Shown here: in pieces, positions 18,971 to 30,981 of the stretch
Numbering within the stretch: position 1 is the stretch's first letter
Layout: the number at the start of each line of letters is the position of its first letter
DNA from: Linanthus parryae
Lineage: Eukaryota; Streptophyta; Magnoliopsida; Ericales; Polemoniaceae
Length of the DNA stretch: 64,000 bases
Direction: 5' to 3'
Assembly (NCBI GenBank): GCA_023055425.1
Contig: JALGPY010000001.1
Coordinates: 29,625,001-29,689,000, forward strand
Notes under the pieces: model-generated
Told to the model about the DNA's origin: nothing
The model's database searches: none
Seen by the model: the letters and a program-made list of their open reading frames with translations, nothing else
Program-made: the position numbers and the translations under genes

Positions 18971-21900
18971 CTAATTATTACAGTCGTGAAAAACTCTTTT
19001 AGCCAGGTCATGAGCTTTTGCGACGTTACAACGTTTTACAAAATGAAAAGAACAATTCAGAAAATAAACAAGCCTTACGCCTAATGTCCACTGCTTCACC
19101 ATGGATTTGCGATATCTTTTTGTCTCCTCTGAGGACACAGATAAGCTCTCTGGAGTCAGTGTGAATCTTTACATTGGCCAAGCCTTTAGCTCAAAGCCAT
19201 CGGAGAGCGTGTAGGATACCTCTGGTTTCGGTTTGCAGAAGGCTAGCTGCCGAGAAAGTGGCATGGCCAGAAATCGAAATGGGGACCTCGGATGTCCAGG
19301 CTGCTGTACAATAGGTGAGACCTTCTTTCCATGCAGCATCCACTTGGAGAATAATCTCGTCGTTGTTCCCTGGCGGAAGCGAGATAATCCCGTTTGGATT
19401 CCAGCTAATCAGAGCTTGACCTTTGTCTACTTGGCGCCCAAAGGAGAGATTGTTGGATAGAAGGCGGGATTTTTTAATGGCGAGGGAGAGATCTGTGATG
19501 GCTAAAAGGGACGTAGCTGGAGGAAGAACTCTGTTTTCCATAGCTGCTGCGTTCCGGTGAAGCCATATATGCCAAAGGATGAGGGAGTACTTGACCCGGT
19601 CCTCATTAGAGACTGATGTTCCTGCAAGAATAGCTGACAAATCCGAGAGGGATGAACCAATCGAAGAGAAAAAAACGTCCTTGAGCTCAGAATCTTTCCA
19701 AATATCCACCGAGCTCTGGCATTGTAGAAAAAGGTGGTCCTGTGTCTCCATTAAGCTAGAACATCGGGGGCATTCTGGGTTGACCGAAGAAATGTCTCTT
19801 TTCCTTAGATTTTGTCTGGTTGGAAGAATGTCCCAAAAAGTTTTCCAAAGAAAAGCCGTAATCTTAGGCGGAAGCTGCAGTTTTCTAAAAGTGTTCCAGG
19901 AAAGCAGATCTTGCGTGGATAAGCTAGTAGTAGTAGATGGGCCCTTAGTAATAAGGGCAAGTTGAAAAGTTGACTTTACCGAGAACTGACCTGAAGGGTC
20001 CGGCCACCACAATCTTTGATCATTCTGAAGAGTGTCTGGGATATAAACACGCAAGATTGACTCGATTTCAGGGGGCGAAAAGATGTTCCTTAGAAGCTGG
20101 GTATTCCATTCTTTAATGCTTGGGGAGATGAGATCTTGCACCGTGTGAATCTCTTGGGTAGACGAAGGGTCCTCGATATGACGGGAAATTTGCCCTTCAA
20201 ACCATAGGTCATTGATAGGGTCTATATTTGAGCCGTCACCTAGATTCCATCTTAATCCCTCTAGGAGAAGATCTCTACCCCAAACGATACTTCTCCACCC
20301 CCCACGAAGAGGATTGTCCGCTAGTCGCCTCAAGGAACTGCCGCTTCTGACAATATTTTCCTCTCAAAACTCTACTACAAAGGGAAAGGGGTAGCAATGA
20401 ATCCGGTTTGCCGTTTTGGCCAAAAGTGATTGATTGAACAGCTTGAGGTCTCTGAATCCCATTCCTCCTTGAGACACCGGGGTGCACAATGAGTCCCAAG
20501 CCTTCCATTGAATACCTTTTCCTTCTGCGTTCTTCCAGAGGAACGAGGAAATGATCGATTGCTCTGATCAAAGTACAACGTCCCGCGAAGGATAATGATC
20601 CTCGTTTCCAGGAGTTCAGCCTAGCCAGGAATCTATCAATAATGCCCTTGAATATGACAGCTTTTGGAAGGGAGAAGTCAAGAAAAGTTCCCAGGTAAGT
20701 TCCCACTTTCTGGACCACTGGGATACCAAACAAATTTCGCAACTCTAGAACAGAGTCTTGGGAAAGGCTGGGGCTGACAATGATAAAGGACTGCAGGAGA
20801 TTTATCATCTGGCCCGAGAGTCTACAGTACTGATCCAAGATAGTTTTCGCCTTTTCCGCCCCTTCTTTGCTGTACTTGAAGAAAAGGAACGAGTCATCAG
20901 CAAAAAGAAGGTGCGAGATAGCCGGGGACTGCCGACTGACCTTGATTCCTTGTAAAAGTCTGGCATGGCTGGTCTTTTCCAGGGCCGAGGATAGGTTTTG
21001 CGATAGCATGATAAATAAGAAGGGGGAGAGTGGATCTCCTTGACGCAGGCCTTGCGTGGGCTTGAAGAAAGGGGAGGGGTTCCCATTAATGATAACTGCA
21101 GTGGAGAGCGAGGAGACACATTCCATGATGCGGCCACTGAACAAATCCCCAAAGCCCATGGCTTTCAGTGTTGCCTGTAGGAAACTCCAGTTGACTCTAT
21201 CAAACGCTTTGTTCATATCAAGCTGGATTGCTACGGACCCTTGCTTGGTGTTGTTCTGATGCCTGATATACTCGATCGTCTCATGGGAAATCAAGATGTT
21301 ATCACTGATCTGACGATTAGTGACAAAGGCGCTCTGGTTTTCTGAGATAAGCAGACCCATCACTTTCTTCAGCCGATTGGCAAGAACTTTTGAAATAACT
21401 TTGTAGATGGTGTTGCAGAGGCTGATTGGCCTGAAATCTCCCACTTTCGCAGCGTCGGGCTTCTTCGGGATTAATGTGACGTAGGTTCTATTGATTTCTC
21501 GCAGAAGATGACCTGTGAGGAAGAAAGCGTGAATTGTCGCCATCAGGTGTTTGCCCACTGTGTCCCAGTGTTTTTGGTAGAATTCGACTATGAAGCCGTC
21601 TGGACCCGGCGCTTTGTTAGTCCCCATTTGAAACACCGCCGCTTTGATTTCTGACTCTGAGAGGGGAGTTTCCAGGCTGGAAGATTCCACCCGGGGGAGA
21701 GAGGAGAGATTATGGAGGAAGCTATCATAGATGACTCGGTCTTCTGCAGAGGGAAGGTTGCCCTGCGGAGGAGGATTTAGCAAATTAGAGAAAAATCCGA
21801 GGATCTCACTCTCGATCTCGACATGGTTGGAAGTCCAGCTATCATCTTCCTTTTTGAGACAGGCAATGTTCTTTCTGTTCTTCGCGATGGTGGCCGATAG

Positions 21901-23010
21901 GTGGAAGAATCTGGAATTAGTATCCCCGAGTTTGAGCCAATTGATTTTAGACCGTTGCCTCCAGTAGATTTCAGCTTCTAAAAGGATGTCAGAGTAAACT
22001 TGACGGAGAGCGCGGTCCCTTCTGATCATATCCCCAAAAGATGGGTCAAGTCTATCAGTAGAGCTAATAGCTGACTGGCCGGCTGCCAAGTCTTTCTGGA
22101 TAGCCGAGATGCGAGTTTTGAGACTTCTTCTTGATACGTGCGTCCAACTTCTTAGTGAGTAGAGGACTTTCTCTTGTTTTCTCATAAAAGAGTGAGAAAG
22201 AGAGCCGTTGGTGGGCGAGTTCCACACTGAACGGGACAGAGAGATAGCTTCGGCATCGTAGAGCCAAAACTGTTCAAACTGCGACTTTCTTATTCTTTTA
22301 GGTGGTGGGCCGTGACAGTAAAGAACCAAAGGGACATGGTCTGAGCTTTGGATTGGTAGGGCTACCAAGGAGACTTTCAGAAGCTGCAGTTGAAGATCAA
22401 GGGATATGTAGGCTTTATCCAGCTTCTCAAAAGTACATCGAGCTCCTTGCCGATTGTTAGTCCAAGTGTAGAAGACCCCTTGACTTTGAATTTGAGAGAC
22501 ATTGGCCCTAGTAATGAAGTTTTGAATGATGTCCATTCCAAAGATCGTCCTGGTGCTAGTGCTAGCTTTTTCAGAAGTGTCTTCAACCTGGTTGAAGTCC
22601 CCAATGATGAGGTAAAAGGAGCTACGGCAGTCTTGGATACTCTGAAGAAGAGATTCGAACACCGACTCACGGTCCTCGTGGTACGGGCTGCCATAAAAGA
22701 GAAACAGATACCACGAGAAACCTAAAACATCCTTGACTAGAAGCTTAATGAACCAGTTACAACTGAAACAACAAGAAATGTCTAGGGAAGAGTGCCAAGC
22801 TGCCTAAAGACCACCTCTAGACCCTATTGCATCACTACCACAAAACACATCAAAACCTAAGGACTGACCAAAGAAAGAAAGATTACAGACACTTGACTTG
22901 GTTTCCGAAAGAAAAAGGACACTAGGGTTGTGTTGCCTTGACAAAAACTTCGCTCCTTGAACTGTAGAGGGTTGTCCCATGCCTCTACAATTCCAGCTTA
23001 GGACCCTCAT
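18971..23010 (-). pseudogene. LINE ORF2: endonuclease, reverse transcriptase, zf-RVT, RNase H (several lesions)
   Basis: Drives target-primed reverse transcription. In order: apurinic endonuclease starting MRVLSWNCRGMGQPSTV; a TAG at about 22801-22803; continued endonuclease (LIIGDFNQVED); RT with NKAPGPDGF, RPISLCNTIYKVI, AFDRVNWSFL, GLRQGDPLSPFLFI and catalytic LFADDSFLFF; zf-RVT with LPPKITAFLWKTFWDILPT; RNase H with QVDAAWKEG, QTETRGILHAL and VKIHTDSRELI. Frameshifts occur near 20550, 20340 and 19030, and an in-frame TGA follows LHALRWL near 19189. The catalytic residues are mostly still visible, so inactivation is by nonsense and frameshift changes. Confidence 0.9.
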
Positions 23011-23321
23011 TTAGGTGAAGAGGGAGAACCCCTCGGCTGACCGTGCTGGAATGGCCCCTTATCCTTGAGCATACGACTACGCTGGAGAAGGGTAACCGAA
23101 TCAAAGGCCTCATCCGGATTCGGGGGCGCTGTGCAGCCCGAGGCAGTGTCGGCAATGAACCTGGACTAGACTTGCGGGTCAATTTCGTCCTCATCTCGTG
23201 TCACTATAATTCTCCTCTTACTTGAGGTGGACGAGGAAGACCCGCTCGGCAGGGCAAATGTGGCAGTTGCAGAAGCCACAGAGGCAAAAGCACGGGCCAT
23301 CACCGCACCCGAAGAGGTCTT

Positions 23322-25010
23322 TCAGCGTTGACGAGGTCCGACGCTTCCCGCCGCCAACTTGCGCTTGTGTTTGGGTGGGTGGTATTCTGAGTCTTCTTCC
23401 GACGATACTTGAACCAAGATTGGCTTTCTCAATCCTCCCACCCGGATTCTGGCATTCCTAGCAAGACTCCTACCCTGCGGTGGAGGCGAAAGTACAGGTG
23501 CAGGACAAGGGACGGGACTATCAGAGAGAGGAGAAGCAGGAGTAAAGTCCGCGAGACCATCGCCGTTAATGGAACAAAGACCCATGACGGGGCTACTGAC
23601 CAGACCTGTGGCTGATGGGGCAACTACTAGTGGGGTCGGGTTAGGCGGCGGCACGATGAAAGTGGGACTGCCCACTGTGGGAATGTCGGCGGCTGATACC
23701 GGCGCATTATGAGCTTCCAAGTGACCTATCCAATCACTCCATTCAGCGACAATCTGTTCAAAATTTGGGAGCTCTTCCAGATTGTTGTTCGAAAAAATAG
23801 GGATAGGGAGATTGTCGGCTTCCGGACCATCAAAGAACTCGTTGAGCGCGGTATGTGGAGCTGCTATCGGTGCCTCTTCATGGAGGTTAAGGTTAGCGAA
23901 GTCAGGGATGTTTGAAGGTACAAAAGCTTCACCCGTCGGTTCGGTTTGCGAGGCAGTGCGGTATCCCGACGAGGAGTGGGCTGAGCTCGGGGTTCGACTT
24001 CCACTTGGCCGTGGGGGACAAGGAAAGTCCCTAACTGCAGAAAGGCGTCTGGATGAGCCACTAGCGCCTCTGTTGGAGGCAGACGGTATGTACGGTTCGT
24101 GCATGACAAGATTCTCCGTTGATCTCGGAACGTACCCTTCAATACTACGGGAGGGGCGAGGATAGTTGTCGTAAAGAGCAGCCGTCTCATCTGAAATGAC
24201 AGACACTCTAAGTTGTGTCGCCAGGTCTCGGATTCTGAGATCGATGATTCTTTTGCCCACAGCGGTGGGGGTTTTGCACGAGCTAAGGAGATGACCAATC
24301 TTACCACAACCGGAAAAAATAATGTGAACTTTCTCGTACGTGCAGGAGATCCAGGAGATTTTGTCTGCATGGTGACGAAGAAAGAACCCACCCAGTATTG
24401 GAACGTCAAGTTGAACCCAAACTTGCACCCTCAGGATCATCTTGTCTCTGGGAGAAGAGGCGGATGTGTCAACCGTGATCGGTTCACCCACTGCCGCCGC
24501 GATGGAACGACCATGAGTTGTCGTGAAGTAGAGTAGAGGTACTCCTTCAAGGCGAACCCAAGCGGACATACGGCGGATTTCGACAAGGTGCAGTGGTATC
24601 CTTGGTTCCTGGTAGTCAACAAGTAGGAGTGCTCCTTCGATTGTGTACGGACCACCTGCCACAATCGAACTCGCTTCTCCCGCGTGGTTGAAGTGCACCA
24701 CAAAGTGGTTGTTTGAAGCTTCAGTTACATAAAAACCGAAGTCAAATCGCCAGAGAGTGAGTATGAACGCCTCGAATAAGGGTGTCGGGAAGGGCTTCAA
24801 GTCCTTAATGACCACAAAGAGGTTTGCGCTCCGCCGAGTACGAGGAGTGCCTATCTCAAGACAAGGGCCACTCCTCGTTTTGTCCCACGGTTGAGGCGGC
24901 GGAGGCAGGCGGTGCTTGTCGTCGTTGAGTGGGAGTGAGAGGAAACGAAGACGGAAGGCGGGGTCGTCGTAGCGGGTGGAGGCTGGTAACCTGGGGTATT
25001 GGGCTGCCAT
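23322..25010 (-). pseudogene. LINE ORF1: DUF4283 and zinc-knuckle RNA-binding protein
   Basis: A 562-residue frame opening MAAQYPRLPASTRYDD. The DUF4283 domain covers about residues 55-200 (LWRFDFGFYVTEASNNHFVV, then RRMSAWVRLEGVPL). The knuckle at about 230-245 reads FSGCGKIGHLLSSC; Phe replaces the first Cys of the CX2CX4HX4C pattern. A Pro/Ser-rich, low-complexity C-terminal half follows. The TGA at 23322 looks premature: the same frame continues about 50 codons (ARAFASVASATATFALP) to a TAG near 23170. It lies 311 bases before the ORF2 start, as usual for bicistronic plant L1s. Confidence 0.8.
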
Positions 25011-26395
25011 GGTGAGAGGTTGGGGGAGAAGAGGGGGACGGTGGTCTTGGAAAGCCTTACGGGGCTGGGGGAGCTTTCGCAGATAACAGAGACCGGAAAT
25101 TGTATATGAGAAGTTGAGGTTTCCAGTGTTGGTGGAGAGTAAATATAGCCAAAAGGTGGTTGGTGGGTTTGTTTAAAGCATTTATGTCTCTTTGCAGGTG
25201 GAAGCAGAGAAGCTGAAAAAAGGGTTTATTTTTAGGGTTAGGAGAAGGTTGAAAAGTCTAATTTTTCTCTTAATTATGAGTGCAAGTCGGTCGGGCCCAA
25301 TTCGGGTAACCCGAACCCGGACCGGTTCTAATTCGGGCTTGGGCAGCGGAAAATTGCAAGTCGTACGGGCCCGGGCTGTAATTTACAGCCGGATTGAAAT
25401 TCGGGCTCGGGCCCAGCTCAGCCAAACAGTGTATCGGGCTGACCCGGATAACCCGTATTATACACCTGTTAATTATTTTATTATATATAATATATATATA
25501 ATATACTAATTATACTTTATACTTTATTTTTATTTGAGATCTGATGAGATCAAATCAGGGATTGAAAGAGGACGGCTTATCTCCAAGTCCCCAGTCAATC
25601 GACGATTTTGAGATCAAATCCAAGTCTATCAAGGATCCTTTGGATCAATATTAAGACAATCAACGATTCGAATATGTTGATTGTCAATTCCCTCAACCCT
25701 ATTTATTCAGCAAACATCGTGTTCGTGTTCAATCTCATACTGAACCCTATACGGCTACAGATCGAGCAAGGAGTCTGCACCTCAATACTCTTGTTTCTGC
25801 TATTTTCTCTGCATCAGCAGCACCATAATGGGCAACGACAAGTGAAGGAATTAATCGGTGAGTGAAAATTCCCAATTTTTTCTATTCAATTCTGCATGTA
25901 TTCGATTTTACATGTATCTGATACTCTACAAATGTATGCTTCCATGAACAATTGTTTTCCAGTAGTGATAGGAAAATTGAATTCTATTAGGATTGTATTT
26001 TATCTTCAGTTTTGCCTTTCACCCATACTTAATTTTCATTTGAAAGTGAACAAATTGTGTAAAAGTTAATTTCATCTCTTGGGTAAATATTTTTTCAGAT
26101 CTTGTGGCTTGTTCACTGCTCTACTCTGAGTCATTTTTGTGGCTATTGGGTACTTGGGTGAAGTTCATTGAGGCAATTGGTGAGTGTACTGTCTGTCTCT
26201 GTCTATTTTTCCAAATATCAGAAGTAAAAATCTAAGAAACTGTTGACTTTTTGTCCAGATTTTGTTTGTTTTTTGCGCAATCAAGCTTGCAAATAGACAG
26301 TCTCTCTGAGGGTGAGTGATCTCTCATTACCCTGAACTTCCTATTTTTCAACAACAGATTGCTGGTTTCTTCAATTTTATAGATTTAATTTAATT

Positions 26396-28492
26396 TTGTT
26401 ATGGATGCAGTTTACTGCTAACATGGGCAAAGCTGATTCAAGCAAAAAGAGGGACATAGAGCAGGTTGATAAGAATGTTGTGCAAGGAGAAAATGCGAAC
26501 CCTAGTAAGGAACAACCTGAGAAAGGTAAAGTGATCGCTACTAATAAGCGCAAGAAACTTTATAGGGCTAAATCTCCAGTCTGGGATCATTTTACTAAAA
26601 TAATACCACCTGATGGGTCTAGATGGTCTGAGGCAACTTGCAATCACTGTGACATGATCTTTCAATGTCCCAGTGATAACGACACTAGTACTCTTAAGAG
26701 ACATTTGACTAAATGTCCAAAGTATGATGGAAATAAAGATCCGACCCAACCTCAACTTGCTCGTTTTCAATCAAAAGAGGGTGCTCAAATTGTGAACTGG
26801 AAATTTAGTCAAGCTGTTGGTCGTTCTGAACTTGCTCATATGATTATAATTGATGAATTGCCATTCTCATTTGTGGAAAATGAAGGGTTTAGAAGGTTTG
26901 TCAGTGCAATTCAACCTCAATTTCAGTTTGTGTCTAGGACTACAATCACTAAAGATTGTTTTCAAATTTATGCACATGAAAGACAGAAACTGAAAACACT
27001 TTTTGAGAATATCAAATCTCGAGTCTGCATTACAACTGACTTGTGGACTTCCATTCAAAATTTGGGATACATGTGTATTACTTCTCATTTCATTGACAAT
27101 GATTGGAAGTTACAGAAGAGAATTGTGAACTTTAGGGTCTTGCCTAGTCCTCATCGAGGTGAGGTAATTGCACAATCTCTGGAAGAATGTTTGCTAGAGT
27201 GGGGGTTGGATAAAATGACAACAATTACAGTTGATAATGCAAGCTCAAACGACGTTGCGACTCAAAGTTTGAGGAAAAAACTTGTCAAAAGGGATGCTTT
27301 GTTGTTTGGTGGGGATTACTTTCATGTTAGATGCTTTGCCCATATCTTGAATCTTATTGTCAATGATGGTATAGAGCAGGCTAAGAGTTCTATTTTAACT
27401 CTCAGAAATTACATCAAGTATGTGAGGAGTTCCCCTTCGAGAATGCAAGCATTCAAAAGTTGTGTCGATTTAGAATCAATACCATGTAAGAAAATGTTGT
27501 GCTTAGATGTTCCAACGCGTTGGAATTCTACTTACATGATGTTAGATGTTGCAATTGCATATCAAAAGGCTTTTGAGTTAATGGAAGAAAAAGAAGTGAG
27601 TTTCTTAATGGAAGTGAAGGATGTTATGACTGAGGCTGATTGGATAGTTGTAAAAAATCTGTGCACTTTTTTGGAGAAGTTTTATATGATGACAAAGCGT
27701 GTCTCAGGATCAAAATATGTGACGGCTAATAACTTTTTTCTCGAGGTTATACAGGTTCAAGCACTCCTCATGCATTGGGAAACTAATGAAAATGAGTACT
27801 TCAAGGCCATGGCAATTAAAATGAAGGTGAAGTTTGATAAGTATTGTAATTTGGAAAAGATTAATCCCATATTGATTGTCGCATTGGTTTTAGATCCTCG
27901 CCATAAGTTGAAGTATGTTAAGTTTTGCTTTAAAAAGTATTACTCCATTAGTGGTGATGCATTGGAAACTATGGAGAAAAAGATAAAGAATGTGATGGAT
28001 AGGCTTTATGAGCATTACTCTTCTTTAGTCTTGGAAACAATGGAAGAAGAGAGCACTAAGAATTTGCACAAGAGGGTGAGTGTTGGGGTTTCAAGTGAGT
28101 CAAGTGTAGTGGATCATAAAGGAGATTGGGAACAATTTCTAATGGAAGAAGAGAAGCTAGTCATCAAATCTGAATTAGAGCATTATTTGGATGATGGGGT
28201 AGAAGTCGAATCCCCACATTTTGACATACTCACGTGGTGGAAGATGAAATCTTCAACTTATCGGGTGCTTTCTTTAATGGCTCGTGATGTATTGGCTATT
28301 CCCATATCTACTGTGGCATCGGAGGTGGCATTTAGCATTGACACACGCGTCCTAGAGCAATTCCGTAGCTCTCTGACCCCCAAGATTGTGGAATCGTTAG
28401 TTTGTGGACAGGATTGGTTAAGAAATCCTTCTTCGCCAGTACAAGTGGAAGAGAATTTGGAGGAGCTTGAAAAATTGGAATCATGTAAGTAG
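26396..28492 (+). CDS. hAT transposase (BED zinc finger, hATC dimerisation domain)
   Basis: A 698-residue uninterrupted frame of the RICESLEEPER/DAYSLEEPER-like Ac family. A BED-type finger lies at about 58-107 (SPVWDHFTKI, CNHCDMIFQC, LKRHLTKC). The RNase H-like core includes CITTDLWTS (catalytic Asp, near 213), TVDNASSNDV (second Asp, near 280) and CFAHILNLIV. The C-terminal hATC domain at about 600-685 has ILTWWKMKSSTYRVLSLMA, AIPISTVASEVAFS and FRSSLTPK. The likely true start is the ATG at 26423 (MGKADSSKK): just upstream, GATGCAG at 26410 looks like an intron acceptor and the earlier ATG is within it. The element is inside a dead LINE, so this is transposon and not a domesticated host gene. 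Confidence 0.93.
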   Translation: MLWMQFTANMGKADSSKKRDIEQVDKNVVQGENANPSKEQPEKGKVIATNKRKKLYRAKSPVWDHFTKIIPPDGSRWSEATCNHCDMIFQCPSDNDTSTLKRHLTKCPKYDGNKDPTQPQLARFQSKEGAQIVNWKFSQAVGRSELAHMIIIDELPFSFVENEGFRRFVSAIQPQFQFVSRTTITKDCFQIYAHERQKLKTLFENIKSRVCITTDLWTSIQNLGYMCITSHFIDNDWKLQKRIVNFRVLPSPHRGEVIAQSLEECLLEWGLDKMTTITVDNASSNDVATQSLRKKLVKRDALLFGGDYFHVRCFAHILNLIVNDGIEQAKSSILTLRNYIKYVRSSPSRMQAFKSCVDLESIPCKKMLCLDVPTRWNSTYMMLDVAIAYQKAFELMEEKEVSFLMEVKDVMTEADWIVVKNLCTFLEKFYMMTKRVSGSKYVTANNFFLEVIQVQALLMHWETNENEYFKAMAIKMKVKFDKYCNLEKINPILIVALVLDPRHKLKYVKFCFKKYYSISGDALETMEKKIKNVMDRLYEHYSSLVLETMEEESTKNLHKRVSVGVSSESSVVDHKGDWEQFLMEEEKLVIKSELEHYLDDGVEVESPHFDILTWWKMKSSTYRVLSLMARDVLAIPISTVASEVAFSIDTRVLEQFRSSLTPKIVESLVCGQDWLRNPSSPVQVEENLEELEKLESCK

Positions 28493-29516
28493 TTATTTCT
28501 TATTTTTCCTTGCATTAATTTATTCGTTCATTTCACAAGTTGGTATTTAACACTCAATTTATATTTCTTACAAATGCAGCTCTTTCTATTGACTTTAATG
28601 GGCTCTCACTTGCCGATCACAATGCTAAGTGATATTTTCGAAATCACGTGTCTGATATCTTAAACTTAGGTAATAACATTATTTGTGTTTGTTATATTTT
28701 CAGTGAATATTTGGTGTAAAGTGTGATTATTTTGTTCTTATCTTACAGAAGAAACATTTGGAGTCATTGAATAAAACACATCCCGCTGCGAGTGCTGTTA
28801 TCTGACTTTTTGCTGGCTTCATGCTTGCTGCTGCTAGTTATCACACTTGTTCGCTGTGGCGTCTTGCTGCTCTAGTCATTAGAATTTTAGTCACATTATT
28901 ACTATGCAATAAATTTCCAGGTTTTGGACGTTTTAGTGGTAAACTTTTTCAGATGTTTCAGTGGGAAACAATTGCTATTGTTGCTAGTTTTGGATTCAAT
29001 TTTGGTTGTTTCTTCTCTTACAGAAGAAATTCTTTTGGATGTTTTAGACTTTGAAATAAATTTCCAGGTTTTAATGTCTACCTGTTTTGCTCTTAATAAT
29101 GTAGACTATTGAATTATTTTGTTAAAATGTTATATAGCTGATGATTGTTCATTAGACTTTGAAATAATTTTCCAGGTAGTCTTTCTAGTTTTGACAGGAA
29201 CTTATTCGCCAACTGATATCTGTGACTGCTACGTCTGTCGTCACTTGCTGTCTGCGATTCAGGAATGAGAACCAAGGAATTTGAAGAACAAAGAAGTATA
29301 TGCATTTGCAATCAAGATACAAGTGGCTTGCCCAGGTCAATGCCTCATTGTCTTGCTTGTATGACATTTTCTTTAATACTGAATATGATGTAAGCTTATT
29401 TCGAATCTTACTGTTATGACTTTGCAGATTGTAGCATGCCATTACCTTGCTACTGTGATTATGATCTGAGGATGCTGATACTCAATATGAACAGGTATAT
29501 ATTGCTCAAAATTTAG

Positions 29517-29801
29517 ATGGATTATGAACTGAGAATAAGAACCATTGTTTATAGTGTTCTAACCAATGGGAGCATCAGGCTTGGTGACCCTGCAGAAGAA
29601 TTACAGACGATGAGAAGAATAAGAGCTCAGAGGCCAAAGTTTCATATGCTCCCGCGCAATGAGCTTCCTGTATTGTGCTTCCTGATCAAGTATGTTCATC
29701 CATTTGAGTGCCCGACTACGGGAGCCATGGTCGTGAAGTGGGTCCGAAGTTCGAACCAACCTTCTGGCACTCTCCCAGTCACCTTTTCCGGCTCAATATG
29801 A
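29517..29801 (+). CDS. Uncharacterised 94-aa frame in the 3' part of the hAT element
   Basis: I do not recognise it. It is richer in GC than its surroundings and reads like ordinary coding sequence (LGDPAEELQTMRRIRAQRP, HMLPRNELPVLCFLIKYV). It lies between the transposase and the right terminus in the same orientation. It could be a second hAT product, a captured host-gene fragment or chance. Direct evidence for expression or homology is lacking. Confidence 0.25.
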   Translation: MDYELRIRTIVYSVLTNGSIRLGDPAEELQTMRRIRAQRPKFHMLPRNELPVLCFLIKYVHPFECPTTGAMVVKWVRSSNQPSGTLPVTFSGSI

Positions 29802-30387
29802 TGATGAAGTAGAAACCAGTGAAAAACATTGTACTTGTCAGTCTCTTTTCTTGCAATATAATGTACTCCAGTATGTTAGATAATTGATATCCTGTGTAAT
29901 TTTTCTCTTATGTATATGTATTGTTTTAAATAAATAGTAAACAATAGTTTTCTCCACTCTAGTATAAATGGGTGTTTACAAATTACAACTGATAATGTTG
30001 TATACAACACATACTTGGTGAAGTTTTACAGTTTCTTGAGCAACAGTGTCATTCTAACTTGTGGTAGGTGAACTTCATATTCTGAAAACATAGTGGTAGT
30101 TATTTTCATTATTTGGTAATCTATTTGGTTTTGCTGAACTTTGTTGTTTTCCAGGAGATGTAGTTTTTAAAAAAGTTTATTTATTATTTTATTTCAGTAG
30201 ACTAAAATTCGGGCGGGCCGGGCTAGCCCGAATTTGATATTTATAACTTCGGGCTGGGCTTGAACGGGCTCAGCCAGTCATCACCCCGGGTTCGGACGGG
30301 CTTGGGCAGGCTGATTGGAAATCGGGCCGGGCCAAATTAGTTAGGTCAGCCCGTTCGGACCGACCGGGTTGCAGTCCTACTCTTAAT

Positions 30388-30950
30388 TGGGCCGCTGTAG
30401 CTAGATACTACCTGGATGTGAAGAGGGATAGATTTGTAGTGAACAAATCTCACAGCAGAGATCGGCAGATGGGTTGAAAGGGGACAAAAATCTTTTTCAG
30501 AAGTTCTTGTCGGTTTGGGTGAGAAAGGCTTTTTGAGCCCTAGATTTTTCTTGAAACGGGCTCTCCTTGGTCCCAATAAGCCTATAGATCGACTAGGAGG
30601 GGGAAGCTTAGATTTTAATGAGGATAGAGGAGCTGTGGATGAGAGTGGCAGGCGGTTGAGGGTTAACTCCGAAGAGACGTCGGTGGCAGGGGTTTTCAAT
30701 GGTCGACAGATTGATGGAAAGGAGGAGAGATGGCCGACCAGGCCTTTAATGGAAGAGGGGAGGGTGAGCGACGGAGAAAAAGTGCACTCAATAAGCTCCG
30801 GCGCCTTGCCTTTAAATCCAAACAGAACACAGAGGGCGGTGAGCGAGCTGGAGAAAGAAACATCGCCGGAAGGGAAGAGAGGTACGGGAAGGGAAAAACA
30901 GGGGATTGAGGAGAGAGGAGAGAGGGGAGAAGAGAGTTTCATTCTGTGTC
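30388..30950 (-). other. LINE 5' leader, separated from the rest by the hAT insertion
   Basis: GC-rich relative to its flanks and pyrimidine-rich on the minus strand. It begins GACACAGAATG right after the target duplication. An open minus-strand frame from 30942 (MKLSSPLSPLSSIPC, Ser/Pro/Leu-rich) runs to the hAT boundary without a stop. The plus strand is also open at 30515-30979. Neither has a domain I recognise. Joined to 25011-25266 it makes a leader of about 820 bases. Confidence 0.5.
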
Positions 30951-30981
30951 AAGTTTTGTGCTCAAATATTGTTACATAAGA

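Larger units (their letters stand above)
25275..30379 (+). mobile_element. hAT DNA transposon, apparently complete
   Basis: Flanked by a perfect 8-bp duplication, CTCTTAAT (25267-25274 and 30380-30387). The terminal inverted repeats start TATGAGTGCAAGTCGGTCGG on the left and TAGGACTGCAACCCGGTCGG (inverse) on the right, with 15 of the first 20 bases the same. The subterminal 200 bases at both ends are full of CGGGC/GCCCG motifs, likely transposase-binding sites. Total 5105 bp, with one intact transposase frame. It inserted into the 5' leader of the LINE. Confidence 0.92.
18921..30950 (-). mobile_element. L1-type LINE, nearly full length but decayed, split by an hAT insertion
   Basis: Order on the minus strand: a 5' leader (30388-30950, then 25011-25266 beyond the hAT), ORF1 (DUF4283 plus zinc knuckle), ORF2 (endonuclease, RT, zf-RVT, RNase H), a short 3' untranslated region and a poly(A) tail (T runs at 18921-18944). 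AAGTTTTG followed by A or T and then G flanks it at 18910-18919 and 30951-30960, a likely 10-bp target duplication with one mismatch. Without the hAT the element is about 6.9 kb, typical of a full plant L1. Confidence 0.82.

Noticed and set aside
23864..24409. Long minus-strand frame (181 aa) within LINE ORF1
   Set aside because: It overlaps the DUF4283/zinc-knuckle frame 23322-25010 out of register and shows no domain.
26396..28492. Domesticated host BED-hAT gene (DAYSLEEPER-like)
   Set aside because: It is flanked by perfect hAT termini and an 8-bp target duplication inside a LINE, so it belongs to a transposon.
30515..30979. Plus-strand 154-aa frame
   Set aside because: It lies opposite the LINE 5' leader and is Arg/Glu/Gly-rich with no domain; likely the complement of a CT-rich leader.
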